Positions 1-5,630 are shown, counted from the first letter of the stretch. The stretch: 6,641 nucleotides of DNA from an uncultured Bacilli bacterium (GCA_947630095.1 CANRGI010000068.1:1-6641), one strand, 5' to 3'. Program-made: numbers and translations. The notes: a model not told the origin generated them from the sequence alone.

Positions 1-1
1 A

Positions 2-58
2 TTAGAAATTAGGTACAATGACGTTATACCATTTTTTGAGGATCAAAAAATGCCATAA
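2..58 (+). CDS. Possible 3' tail of a rightward gene, cut by the window edge
   Basis: One plus-strand frame stays open from the left edge to a TAA at 56-58 and would give the C-terminal tail LEIRYNDVIPFFEDQKMP. The mix of charged and hydrophobic residues looks like a protein end, and it would converge on the minus-strand gene ending at 108. With only 18 codons and no recognisable domain, an open frame by chance is quite possible. A perfect inverted repeat lies inside this stretch. No family can be assigned, and the call depends entirely on sequence left of the window. Confidence 0.22.
   Translation, partial: LEIRYNDVIPFFEDQKMP
30..52. repeat. Perfect 10-bp inverted repeat with 3-nt loop
   Basis: CATTTTTTGA at 30-39 is exactly complementary to TCAAAAAATG at 43-52, with loop GGA. 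It lies about 55 bp beyond the stop codon of the last minus-strand gene, where a terminator would be expected. Neither strand has a T-run directly after the stem, so it is not a canonical intrinsic terminator. It may be a weak or bidirectional terminator, or a chance palindrome in AT-rich DNA. Confidence 0.4.
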
Positions 59-107
59 CTCGCTAAACATTATACTAAAAACTATTATAAAAAAAAAGTA
101 AGTTTTA

Positions 108-533
108 TTAATATGTCATAGGTATTTGTTTACATATATTATCATAAACTTCTTTTTTTACTTCATATATTCCATTATAAGGCACTTCAAAATAATATTT
201 ATTCTTTTTCTTATAAGCATAAAATACAAATTCTTTATCACTTTTTACTTTAATAGTTAATACATCATTTCCTAGTACAGGATAGTCAGATATACTTTCT
301 ATATTAGTAATTTTATTATCTATATTTAATGTATCATAAATTTGATCAATATGAACGTTTGTAACAGTAGTATCCCCTAAAGTTATTGAAATATTTGTTA
401 TATCTTCATACTTAGGTAAATCAAAAGTATATTCTTTTCCTCTTTTAAAATGATTATAAATTAATATTGATATTAAAACTAATAATACTATACTTAATAT
501 AATACCTAATATCTTTATATATTTATTCTTCAC
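108..533 (-). CDS. Hypothetical single-pass membrane protein, 141 aa
   Basis: I do not recognise this protein with certainty. A short basic N-terminus (MKNKYIK) is followed by one hydrophobic helix at about residues 8-27. The remaining ~110 residues look beta-rich and extracytoplasmic, starting with YTFDLPKYEDITNISITLGD (35-54), which recalls the DUF5301-type pattern from memory. There is no lipobox cysteine, so it should be an N-terminally anchored protein rather than a lipoprotein. The start is GTG at 531-533, preceded by a strong Shine-Dalgarno (AAGGAGG, 5-nt spacing) inside the end of the upstream CPBP gene. The two genes overlap by 11 bp, so they are probably translated from one mRNA. 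It is the last gene of the leftward run. No function can be assigned. Confidence 0.8.
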   Translation of the reverse strand: MKNKYIKILGIILSIVLLVLISILIYNHFKRGKEYTFDLPKYEDITNISITLGDTTVTNVHIDQIYDTLNIDNKITNIESISDYPVLGNDVLTIKVKSDKEFVFYAYKKKNKYYFEVPYNGIYEVKKEVYDNICKQIPMTY

Positions 534-1122
534 TTCTTCCTCCTTTTCTTATAATTATAACAGATAATACTAAAATCACAAGAAATAAAGAACTACTCCC
601 AAATCCAGTAAAAAAACAAACCTCTTTAACTAAATTATATACACTATGAGGAATAATACTATATAGAATATTTCCAGTTTTTAAGAATATAATAGAAAGT
701 GTAATAGCAACTATAAAGTAAAATAAATACTCAAAATCTTCTGCTTTATGAACTAAAGTAAATAGTATACTACTCACTATCATAATCAAAATATTTAATT
801 TTCTTTTTTTAATAACTTTATAAGGTAAATATCTAAAAGCATATTCTTCTATCAAAGGCGCACCTAAAGTAGCATAAACTAAATAAGGTATCATACTAAC
901 TTCAAACTTAACCATAGCACTAGACATAAAGCCCCATTCTTCCATACAAATATTAAATAGCATAGCCCCACTTACAAATAGCAAAGTTATCCCTATAAGT
1001 TTAATAATATTTAAATTATTACGTATATTATCTAAAATTTTTTCTCCAATTCTTTTATTTAATTTATAATCTATATAACCTATTACAAATAATACTATAA
1101 AAAGTATTAAAATATACTCCAT
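523..1122 (-). CDS. CPBP-family (CAAX/Abi) intramembrane metalloprotease homologue
   Basis: This is a 199-aa polytopic membrane protein with the three signature motifs of the CPBP (CAAX protease and bacteriocin-processing) family. They are the Glu pair EEYAFR (E92, E93, R97), FTLVH (F121, H125) and HSVYN (H159, N163). The conserved Glu and His residues are expected to form the active site within the membrane, so the protein should be catalytically competent. Hydrophobic segments lie at about 2-19, 38-58, 74-90, 110-124, 130-147, 150-165 and 172-191. Its ATG overlaps the pcrA stop by one base (TAATG), with a Shine-Dalgarno-like AGGTGGAG just upstream, so translation is coupled to pcrA. Family members include prenyl-protein proteases, bacteriocin immunity proteins and anti-sigma factor proteases; the substrate here is unknown. 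A partnership with the next gene is inferred only from the overlap. Confidence 0.88.
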   Translation of the reverse strand: MEYILILFIVLFVIGYIDYKLNKRIGEKILDNIRNNLNIIKLIGITLLFVSGAMLFNICMEEWGFMSSAMVKFEVSMIPYLVYATLGAPLIEEYAFRYLPYKVIKKRKLNILIMIVSSILFTLVHKAEDFEYLFYFIVAITLSIIFLKTGNILYSIIPHSVYNLVKEVCFFTGFGSSSLFLVILVLSVIIIRKGGRSEE

Positions 1123-3206
1123 TACTCCACCTTCTTAATACTTTTATGATTTTTTAATAATTGCTTTATTCCATATTTATGACTAAATGCTATAGTAGCA
1201 TAATCTCCTTCAATTTTAACTACTACTCCACTACCAAATACACTATGCTCTACTCTATCTCCTACTTTTAAATCTTCATTAAGTCCGTCTTCATACATTT
1301 CTTTAGCATTAATTCTAGTTTTATTAGTAGTTACAATATTACTTTCTATTAACTCACTATCTATTTCGTCTATAAATCTACTAGGTAAATTCATATTAGT
1401 TTTACCAAATAAAGTTCTCTTTTTAGTATTAAGTAAATATAACTTTTTTCTAGCCCTAGTGATACCTACATAACATAACCTTCTTTCTTCTTCAAGTTCA
1501 TTAATACTTTCATAACTTCTACTATGAGGAAATATCCCTTCTTCTAATCCAACTAAAAATACATTATCAAATTCAAGCCCTTTAGCAGAGTGTAACGTCA
1601 TAAGTGTTACTCCATTTTCAACTTCTTTATAATCGCTCTTATCACTAACCAAACTTATATTTTCTAAAAATTCTTCTAAATTATATATACCTCTTTCTTC
1701 AAATGCTAATGTAATACTCTTAAATTCCTCTAAATTTTCTAGTCTTATATCACTTTCTATACCACTACTTTCTTCTAATTCTCTTTTTATTCCTGATTTA
1801 TCTAATATTATATCTATTAAACCACTTAAATTAGTTTCTTTACTTTCCTTTATAAGTTCTAATATTAAATTTTTAAATTCTAACTCTTTCCCACTTTCTA
1901 TAGCCTCGAACATACTTGTATCATTTACTTCTCCAAGCATCCTTAACTTCTCTATAGTTTTATTACCTATTCCCCTTTTAGGAACATTTATAACTCTTTC
2001 TAAACTAACATCATCATTAGGGTTATATATTAAATGCAAATATGCGATTAAATCTTTAATCTCTTTTCTATTATAGAAAAAATAACTACCTACTATCTTA
2101 AATGGAATACCCTCTTTTAAAAATGTTTCTTCTATTACACGACTTTGTCCATTAGTCCTATATAATACTGCTATCTCTCTAGGCATACTTCCATTATTTA
2201 TTAATTTTTTAGTTTCATTTACTACAAACTTTGCTTCCTCATTTTCGTCTTCACACCTAATATAAGTAATCTTTTCCCCATCTCCATTATTACTCCATAA
2301 ATTCTTTTCTTTTCTTTCTTTATTATTTTTAATAACAGAATTAGCCGCTTTTAAAATGGTATTAGTACTTCTATAATTTTCGTCAAGCACGATTACTTTA
2401 GCATCAGAATAATCTTTTTCAAAATTAACAACGTTCATATAATTAGCAAATCTAAATGAATAAATAGATTGATCCATATCACCTACTACAAACAAGTTTC
2501 TCATTTTACTAGCAAGTAATTTACATAATTCATATTGAACCATATTAGTGTCTTGATACTCGTCTACTAATATATATTCAAAATGATTTTGATATTTAAT
2601 TAATACATCGTCACTCTTTTTAAGTATTTCTAAAGGTAATATTAATAAATCGTCAAAATCTACACTATTATTCTTTTTTAATGTTTTAACATATTTTTTA
2701 TATACTTTTATAACTGCTTCGTCAAGAGGTCCTTTCATAAACTTCTCATATTCTTCTGGTGTTAATCCCTCATTTTTAGCAAAACTTATTTTATTTAATA
2801 TGTATTTTACAGGATATTGTTCACTACTTAAATTTAATTCTTTTAAAAATTTCTTAATAAGAGAATTAACATCGTCCCTATCAAGTATAGTTATATTTCT
2901 ATTATACCCTATTACTTCTGCATTTTCACGCACGATTTTAAGCCCTAATGAATGGAATGTTCCTATAAATATTTTATCTGCTTCACTTCCTATATTTTTT
3001 TCTACTCTCTCTCTCATTTCTCTTGCTGCTTTATTAGTAAAAGTAATTGCTAAAATATTATAAGGTTTAACTCCCTCATTTATTAAATAACTTATTCTTT
3101 CAGTTAATACTCTAGTCTTACCACTTCCAGCCCCTGCTAAAACTAAACAAGGCCCTTCTTTATGTAAAACTGCTTCTCTTTGTTTATCATTTAACTTGTC
3201 AAACAT
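1122..3206 (-). CDS. pcrA: ATP-dependent 3'-5' DNA helicase PcrA (UvrD/Rep, SF1A)
   Basis: This 694-aa superfamily 1A helicase probably acts in nucleotide-excision repair, replication restart and removal of protein roadblocks. Motifs in order are: Q motif LNDKQREAV (5-13), Walker A AGAGSGKT (24-31), Ia ILAITFTNKAAREM (51-64), Walker B VDEYQDT (214-220), III VGDMDQSIYSF (241-251), IV LDENYRST (274-281), V VTLMTLHSAKGLEFDNV (533-549) and VI RRLCYVGITRARKKLYL (575-591). The C-terminus (about 646-690, LKVGDRVEHSVFGSGVVVKI) is the Tudor-like PcrA module that contacts RNA polymerase, which favours PcrA over other UvrD-like enzymes. It is a little shorter than Bacillus PcrA. Motif III reads SFRFA where family members usually have WRGA. 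The ATG at 3204-3206 has AGGAG 8 nt upstream, overlapping the divIC stop. In B. subtilis pcrA sits with pcrB and ligA, not with divIC. Confidence 0.95.
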   Translation of the reverse strand: MFDKLNDKQREAVLHKEGPCLVLAGAGSGKTRVLTERISYLINEGVKPYNILAITFTNKAAREMRERVEKNIGSEADKIFIGTFHSLGLKIVRENAEVIGYNRNITILDRDDVNSLIKKFLKELNLSSEQYPVKYILNKISFAKNEGLTPEEYEKFMKGPLDEAVIKVYKKYVKTLKKNNSVDFDDLLILPLEILKKSDDVLIKYQNHFEYILVDEYQDTNMVQYELCKLLASKMRNLFVVGDMDQSIYSFRFANYMNVVNFEKDYSDAKVIVLDENYRSTNTILKAANSVIKNNKERKEKNLWSNNGDGEKITYIRCEDENEEAKFVVNETKKLINNGSMPREIAVLYRTNGQSRVIEETFLKEGIPFKIVGSYFFYNRKEIKDLIAYLHLIYNPNDDVSLERVINVPKRGIGNKTIEKLRMLGEVNDTSMFEAIESGKELEFKNLILELIKESKETNLSGLIDIILDKSGIKRELEESSGIESDIRLENLEEFKSITLAFEERGIYNLEEFLENISLVSDKSDYKEVENGVTLMTLHSAKGLEFDNVFLVGLEEGIFPHSRSYESINELEEERRLCYVGITRARKKLYLLNTKKRTLFGKTNMNLPSRFIDEIDSELIESNIVTTNKTRINAKEMYEDGLNEDLKVGDRVEHSVFGSGVVVKIEGDYATIAFSHKYGIKQLLKNHKSIKKVE

Positions 3207-3217
3207 ACTCTGTACTC

Positions 3218-3505
3218 CTAATCTATCTTTAAAATTATCTCCCCATCTTTACTATATAAATATTTTTCCCTTGCATATCTAGCAATATATTCCTCGTCTT
3301 GAAGTTTATTTATTTCACTTTCTAATAATTCTTCCTTTTCCAAAATAGAAGCATATTTCTTCTCTAATTCTTTTTTTTCTTTTATATTAGAATAGATATT
3401 TGACCAATAATGAAACATATTACTAACGAAAACTGTTAGCAAAGGAATAAATACTACTATAAGTAACATAATTCTTCTTTTATCTTGTTTACTAGTCTTT
3501 TTCAT
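3218..3505 (-). CDS. divIC: DivIC/FtsB-type cell division (septum formation initiator) protein
   Basis: This is a 95-aa bitopic membrane protein of the FtsB/DivIC family, a divisome component that works with FtsL and DivIB at the septum. A basic N-terminus (MKKTSKQDKRR) precedes a TM helix at about 12-29. A heptad-like, charged coiled coil follows at about 38-70 (KEKKELEKKYASILEKEELL). It ends with the family hallmark DEEYIARYAREKYLYSKDGE (70-89). Length and topology match DivIC. The start is ATG at 3503-3505, with AGGATGG 6 nt upstream. The stop TAG forms part of the pcrA Shine-Dalgarno. The position directly after yabP-yabQ is that of divIC in B. subtilis, which supports divIC over the related ftsL. 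A possible own promoter lies in the 59-bp gap upstream. Confidence 0.92.
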   Translation of the reverse strand: MKKTSKQDKRRIMLLIVVFIPLLTVFVSNMFHYWSNIYSNIKEKKELEKKYASILEKEELLESEINKLQDEEYIARYAREKYLYSKDGEIILKID

Positions 3506-3524
3506 AATCTACCATCCTATAACA

Positions 3525-3554
3525 ATATTAACACATATCTTTTATCATTGTCTA
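3525..3554 (-). promoter_or_regulatory. Candidate vegetative promoter for divIC
   Basis: Reading leftward, the yabQ-divIC gap and the last base of... the junction contain TAGACA (3554-3549), an 18-nt spacer, and an extended -10 TGT-TAATAT (3533-3525). This resembles a sigma-A promoter with a good -10 and a fair -35. The predicted start point (about 3518) falls at the start of the divIC Shine-Dalgarno, giving a leader of only about 13 nt, which is tight. If real, it lets divIC, pcrA and the downstream genes be expressed in growing cells independently of yabP-yabQ. Confidence 0.35.
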
Positions 3555-3564
3555 GTTTTAACTA

Positions 3565-3879
3565 CTATTTATTTACACTTTTTTTAACATATTTTCTAAC
3601 TTTAATTATATTTCTTAATATCTTATATCTTTTACTAAATAATATAAACCCACATAAAAATGAAATTATAAAGTAAATATGTATTATCCCATTGTTAATT
3701 ATTTTAATTAATATAAAGTATATAAGCGCTAAATCAGTACAAAATAATATATTTATACTTATTCTATAAAGGTAACTATTATAATATATAAAGTTATAAT
3801 TTAAATTGTATAAGTAACTCACTATAACTCCATAAATAAAAGAAAAAAGTATACTTAGTATCTGAGTATCTAAATTCAT
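3565..3879 (-). CDS. yabQ: Spore cortex biosynthesis membrane protein YabQ
   Basis: This is a 104-aa integral membrane protein with hydrophobic segments at about 5-25, 42-61 and 64-81, then a basic cytoplasmic tail (KRYKILRNIIKVRKYVKK). Overall sequence conservation is weak, but topology, size and position between yabP and divIC match YabQ. In B. subtilis YabQ is a mother-cell (sigma-E) protein of the outer forespore membrane needed for cortex peptidoglycan synthesis. The ATG (3877-3879) overlaps the yabP stop as TAATG. The 20 bases before it, inside the yabP end, contain no purine-rich Shine-Dalgarno, unlike every other junction here. Expression probably depends on reinitiation by ribosomes finishing yabP. 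Confidence 0.83.
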   Translation of the reverse strand: MNLDTQILSILFSFIYGVIVSYLYNLNYNFIYYNSYLYRISINILFCTDLALIYFILIKIINNGIIHIYFIISFLCGFILFSKRYKILRNIIKVRKYVKKSVNK

Positions 3880-4175
3880 TATTTAAATAACTTTGAAAGC
3901 ATACTCTCTCCCTTTGCTTTCCCTCCATTTGCGCTTTCTAAATAATTAAGACTATTTACTTTACCCTTTATAGATAAAGTCCCTTGAAAAGTATCTAATT
4001 TAATTAATTCTAACCCCTCTCCTTTAATTAATATAAACCCCATAATACTTTCTAAAAAGAACTCTCTACTATCAAAATTTTCTAACTTCTTAACTCCAGT
4101 TATTAACACATTTTTTCTTTCATTTATTGTAACCGCGTGATTAAAATTATTTAATGTATCATTTTCTCTATCCAT
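3879..4175 (-). CDS. yabP: Sporulation protein YabP (YabP/YqfC family)
   Basis: This small soluble protein is 98 aa from the preferred start. It has the YabP/YqfC pattern: HAVTINERKNVLITGVKKL (18-36 when counted from the upstream ATG), then a run of short beta strands (FDSREFFLES..GFILIKGEGLELIKLD..GTLSIKGKVNSLNYLE). In B. subtilis yabP is a sigma-E-dependent gene cotranscribed with yabQ; this order is kept. Two in-frame ATGs exist. The upstream one at 4188-4190 has no Shine-Dalgarno and lies just downstream of a mother-cell-type -10. The one at 4173-4175 has GGGTGA 7 nt upstream and gives a length close to the B. subtilis protein, so I chose it. The yabQ start overlaps its stop. Confidence 0.88.
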   Translation of the reverse strand: MDRENDTLNNFNHAVTINERKNVLITGVKKLENFDSREFFLESIMGFILIKGEGLELIKLDTFQGTLSIKGKVNSLNYLESANGGKAKGESMLSKLFK

Positions 4176-4182
4176 TACTTTT

Positions 4183-4188
4183 TCACCC
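4183..4188 (-). promoter_or_regulatory. Ribosome binding site deciding the yabP start
   Basis: GGGTGA on the minus strand (4188-4183) lies 7 nt before the ATG at 4175 and matches the GGTGA part of the anti-Shine-Dalgarno complement. The alternative ATG at 4190 overlaps this site and has only TTATTTA before it. Confidence 0.6.
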
Positions 4189-4193
4189 ATTAA

Positions 4194-4201
4194 ATAATAT
4201 G
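4194..4201 (-). promoter_or_regulatory. Candidate sigma-E/K-type -10 element for yabP-yabQ
   Basis: CATATTAT on the minus strand (4201-4194) keeps the CATA core and final T of the sigma-E -10 (CATACAMT), matching 6 of 8 positions. The predicted start of transcription is near 4187, just before the yabP Shine-Dalgarno. The expected -35 region falls in the T-run of the spoVG terminator and matches poorly. In B. subtilis this operon is read by sigma E, so a promoter here is expected, but the evidence in sequence is only partial. Confidence 0.35.
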
Positions 4202-4211
4202 ATTAACTCAC

Positions 4212-4240
4212 AAAAAAAGACCTTAATTTAACTTAAGGTC
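4212..4240 (-). terminator. Rho-independent terminator of spoVG
   Basis: On the minus strand GACCTTAA (4240-4233), a 6-nt loop and TTAAGGTC (4226-4219) form a perfect 8-bp stem followed at once by seven Ts (4218-4212). It begins 10 nt after the spoVG stop codon. It ends transcription from the yabG/veg/spoVG side and isolates the yabP operon. Confidence 0.9.
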
Positions 4241-4250
4241 AATGTTATTT

Positions 4251-4544
4251 TTATTCTTCTTCTGTTTCTGAAGGTTGTTCGTTACTATCTCCTGCTTTTT
4301 CATAGGCATCTAAAATAGCCTTTTCAAACATACTACGAACTTCTTGACTAATAGGGTGTGCTATATCACGATAGTTTCCAACACTAGTCTTCCTACTAGG
4401 CATAGCGATAAATAAACCTTTAGTCCCTTCGATAATTCTAATATCATGTACAGCAAACTCATCATCAAGTAATACTGACGCGATACCTTTCATACGAGAA
4501 TCTTCTTTCTCGACTTTACGAATACTTACGTTAGTTATCTTCAT
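4251..4544 (-). CDS. spoVG: SpoVG, DNA/RNA-binding regulator
   Basis: This 97-aa protein is the same length as B. subtilis SpoVG and very similar to it. The conserved N-terminal fold is MKITNVSIRKV with GIASVLLDDEFAVHDIRIIEG (20-40). GLFIAMPSRK (43-52) and YRDIAHPIS (58-66) follow, then a C-terminal helix (about 67-85) and an acidic tail (SETEEE). SpoVG is a site-specific nucleic-acid-binding protein that affects septation, capsule, virulence and sporulation genes in Gram-positive bacteria. The start ATG at 4542-4544 has a strong AAGGAGGG 5-6 nt upstream. It appears to be a monocistronic unit with its own promoter and terminator. It seems to use somewhat more G/C-ending codons than its neighbours, which fits high expression. 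Confidence 0.97.
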   Translation of the reverse strand: MKITNVSIRKVEKEDSRMKGIASVLLDDEFAVHDIRIIEGTKGLFIAMPSRKTSVGNYRDIAHPISQEVRSMFEKAILDAYEKAGDSNEQPSETEEE

Positions 4545-4574
4545 AATATCCCTCCTTGTGTTTTATATACTCTA

Positions 4575-4603
4575 ATTATAAAATGTTTTTTCTGATAAAT
4601 CAA
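4575..4603 (-). promoter_or_regulatory. Sigma-A-type promoter of spoVG
   Basis: The minus strand reads TTGATT (4603-4598), a 17-nt spacer, and a perfect TATAAT (4580-4575), giving a leader of about 24 nt to the spoVG ATG. The -35 box contains the TGA stop codon of veg (4602-4600), so the two elements share bases. No sigma-H-like AGGAWWW/GAATWW pair is visible, although the B. subtilis gene is the classic sigma-H target. Confidence 0.82.
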
Positions 4604-4818
4604 GCATTACTTATTTTAATTTGTACATCTTTTGTAAGAATATCGTTATAAGTATAACTTTTTATTATATCTTTTACCTTAATAGTAAATAAATATGGAT
4701 ATACTTCTAACACTTTCCCATAGTATTTTTCTCGTTTATTTCTCCCAACATTAACACTTACTAGAACATCTTTCCCTACTAAACTATTTATATCTTTTTT
4801 TATTTTATCTATATTCAT
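4600..4818 (-). CDS. veg: Veg family protein
   Basis: This 72-aa protein matches the Veg family: IKKDINSLVGKDVLV (6-20), NVGRNKR (23-29), GKVLEVYPYLFTIKV (34-48) and SYTYNDILTKDVQIKI (54-69). B. subtilis Veg (86 aa) is abundant in growing cells and is reported to promote biofilm matrix expression by opposing SinR. The fold is a small beta-barrel-like domain of unclear molecular activity. The ATG (4816-4818) overlaps the yabG stop as TAATG, with GAGG 4 nt upstream. In B. subtilis veg follows yabG but has a strong promoter of its own; none is evident here. The stop codon lies inside the spoVG -35 box. Confidence 0.92.
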   Translation of the reverse strand: MNIDKIKKDINSLVGKDVLVSVNVGRNKREKYYGKVLEVYPYLFTIKVKDIIKSYTYNDILTKDVQIKISNA

Positions 4819-5585
4819 TATACCTCATTTCTAGGATACCCTACAAACATCGTACCTTTACTCTTAAGTCCACCTATCCCATCTTTACCATATTTAGTTT
4901 TCTCAAGTAAACTTATTAAATCAACACTATCATTTCTATCTAATAGACATAGATTAGTAGCAATAATTGCCGGGTCTAAAGCGTGTATATTAATCTTTTT
5001 AGGACTAGAAGCAAAAGTAGCACCACATTTAATTAATTCTTCATAATTACTTTGACAAGCACCCGCTATTATAATGAGTTTATCACTACTTTTTTCATAT
5101 TTTCTAGCCTCAATTACAGTCTTACAAAAGTTTTCACTATTTTTATACATACTCCCCTTTGTCTGTTTCTTATAGTAAGCATCATGCCCAGTTACTATTA
5201 ATATATCAGGATTATATTGTTTTAAATACTTTACCACTTCTCTAGGCATTTCACTTTCTTTTATACACTTACCTGCTGCTCTTATATTATTTTCTTTATA
5301 ATATTCTAAACATCTATTTAAATAACTCTTATCACTATCTAATTGTAATACAGTCCCAGGTATATAAAAGTATTCATTTCTATCTAAGTTTGTATTTTCT
5401 ATTTTAGGAAAAAAATCGTCTTTCACTTCCCTTTTATTACATATCCTTAAATCATTTATAGGCGCATCTGCTAGTAACCTAACGTTAACTCCCTTAAGTA
5501 ATATATTATTCCCTTCTATTTCTATAACTTCAAAAACAATATCATTTTTATAACTAATTCTAGTTACATAATCTCCTATTTTCAC
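4818..5585 (-). CDS. yabG: YabG, sporulation-specific cysteine protease (peptidase family U57)
   Basis: This protein is 255 aa from the preferred start. In spore formers YabG is made in the mother cell and processes coat proteins, and in Clostridioides difficile also germination proteins. The KOW/SH3-like N-terminus MKIGDYVTRISY aligns with the B. subtilis start. The catalytic region has DILIVTGHDAYYKK (His134) and IIIAGACQSNYEEL (Cys177), followed by GATFASSPKKINIHALDP; these are strongly conserved in YabG. The frame extends to TTG at 5601-5603. That codon overlaps the predicted -10 box, whereas GTG at 5583-5585 has AGGGGTG 5 nt upstream, so GTG is chosen. It is slightly shorter than the B. 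subtilis enzyme (about 290 aa). veg is translationally coupled at its end. Confidence 0.95.
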   Translation of the reverse strand: MKIGDYVTRISYKNDIVFEVIEIEGNNILLKGVNVRLLADAPINDLRICNKREVKDDFFPKIENTNLDRNEYFYIPGTVLQLDSDKSYLNRCLEYYKENNIRAAGKCIKESEMPREVVKYLKQYNPDILIVTGHDAYYKKQTKGSMYKNSENFCKTVIEARKYEKSSDKLIIIAGACQSNYEELIKCGATFASSPKKINIHALDPAIIATNLCLLDRNDSVDLISLLEKTKYGKDGIGGLKSKGTMFVGYPRNEV

Positions 5586-5590
5586 ATATT

Positions 5591-5597
5591 CACCCCT
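5591..5597 (-). promoter_or_regulatory. Ribosome binding site deciding the yabG start
   Basis: AGGGGTG on the minus strand (5597-5591) sits 5 nt before GTG at 5585. It is close to the consensus and much better than anything upstream of the in-frame TTG at 5603. Confidence 0.7.
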
Positions 5598-5602
5598 AGT
5601 CA

Positions 5603-5630
5603 AGTATATGCAAATAAACTTTTATTATTA
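5603..5630 (-). promoter_or_regulatory. Candidate mother-cell (sigma-E/sigma-K) promoter of yabG
   Basis: The minus strand has TAATAAT (5630-5624), a 13-nt spacer, and CATATACT (5610-5603). This fits the sigma-E consensus KMATATT / CATACAMT at 6 of 7 and 7 of 8 positions. Sigma K uses nearly the same -10 but an AC-type -35, which is not visible here. yabG is sigma-K-controlled in B. subtilis, so the exact factor is open. The predicted leader is about 12 nt. Confidence 0.55.

Noticed and set aside
80..113. AT-only stem near a nine-T run (minus strand) at the end of the 141-aa gene
   Set aside because: The stem is bulged and lacks G/C pairs, and the T-run is in the loop side rather than after the stem, so it is not a convincing terminator.
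2800..3063. Plus-strand open frame of 87 codons
   Set aside because: It lies antisense within pcrA, which has a full set of helicase motifs; the translation shows no recognisable domain.
3485..3676. Plus-strand open frame of 63 codons
   Set aside because: It overlaps the divIC start, the divIC promoter gap and the yabQ 3' end; its low-complexity Leu/Asn/Tyr content is typical of the reverse strand of AT-rich DNA.
4181..4190. Upstream ATG at 4190 as the yabP start
   Set aside because: It has no Shine-Dalgarno and would be upstream of the predicted transcription start; the ATG at 4175 has a suitable SD.
4817..4846. TTGTAG-18-TATAAT on the minus strand at the start of veg
   Set aside because: The TATAAT overlaps the veg ATG, so transcription would begin inside the coding region; it arises from the GAGG-TATAATG junction.
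5613..5626. Palindrome AATAAA-CT-TTTATT between the divergent promoters
   Set aside because: It could be an operator, but A/T-only palindromes of this size are expected by chance in such DNA, and it overlaps the yabG -35.
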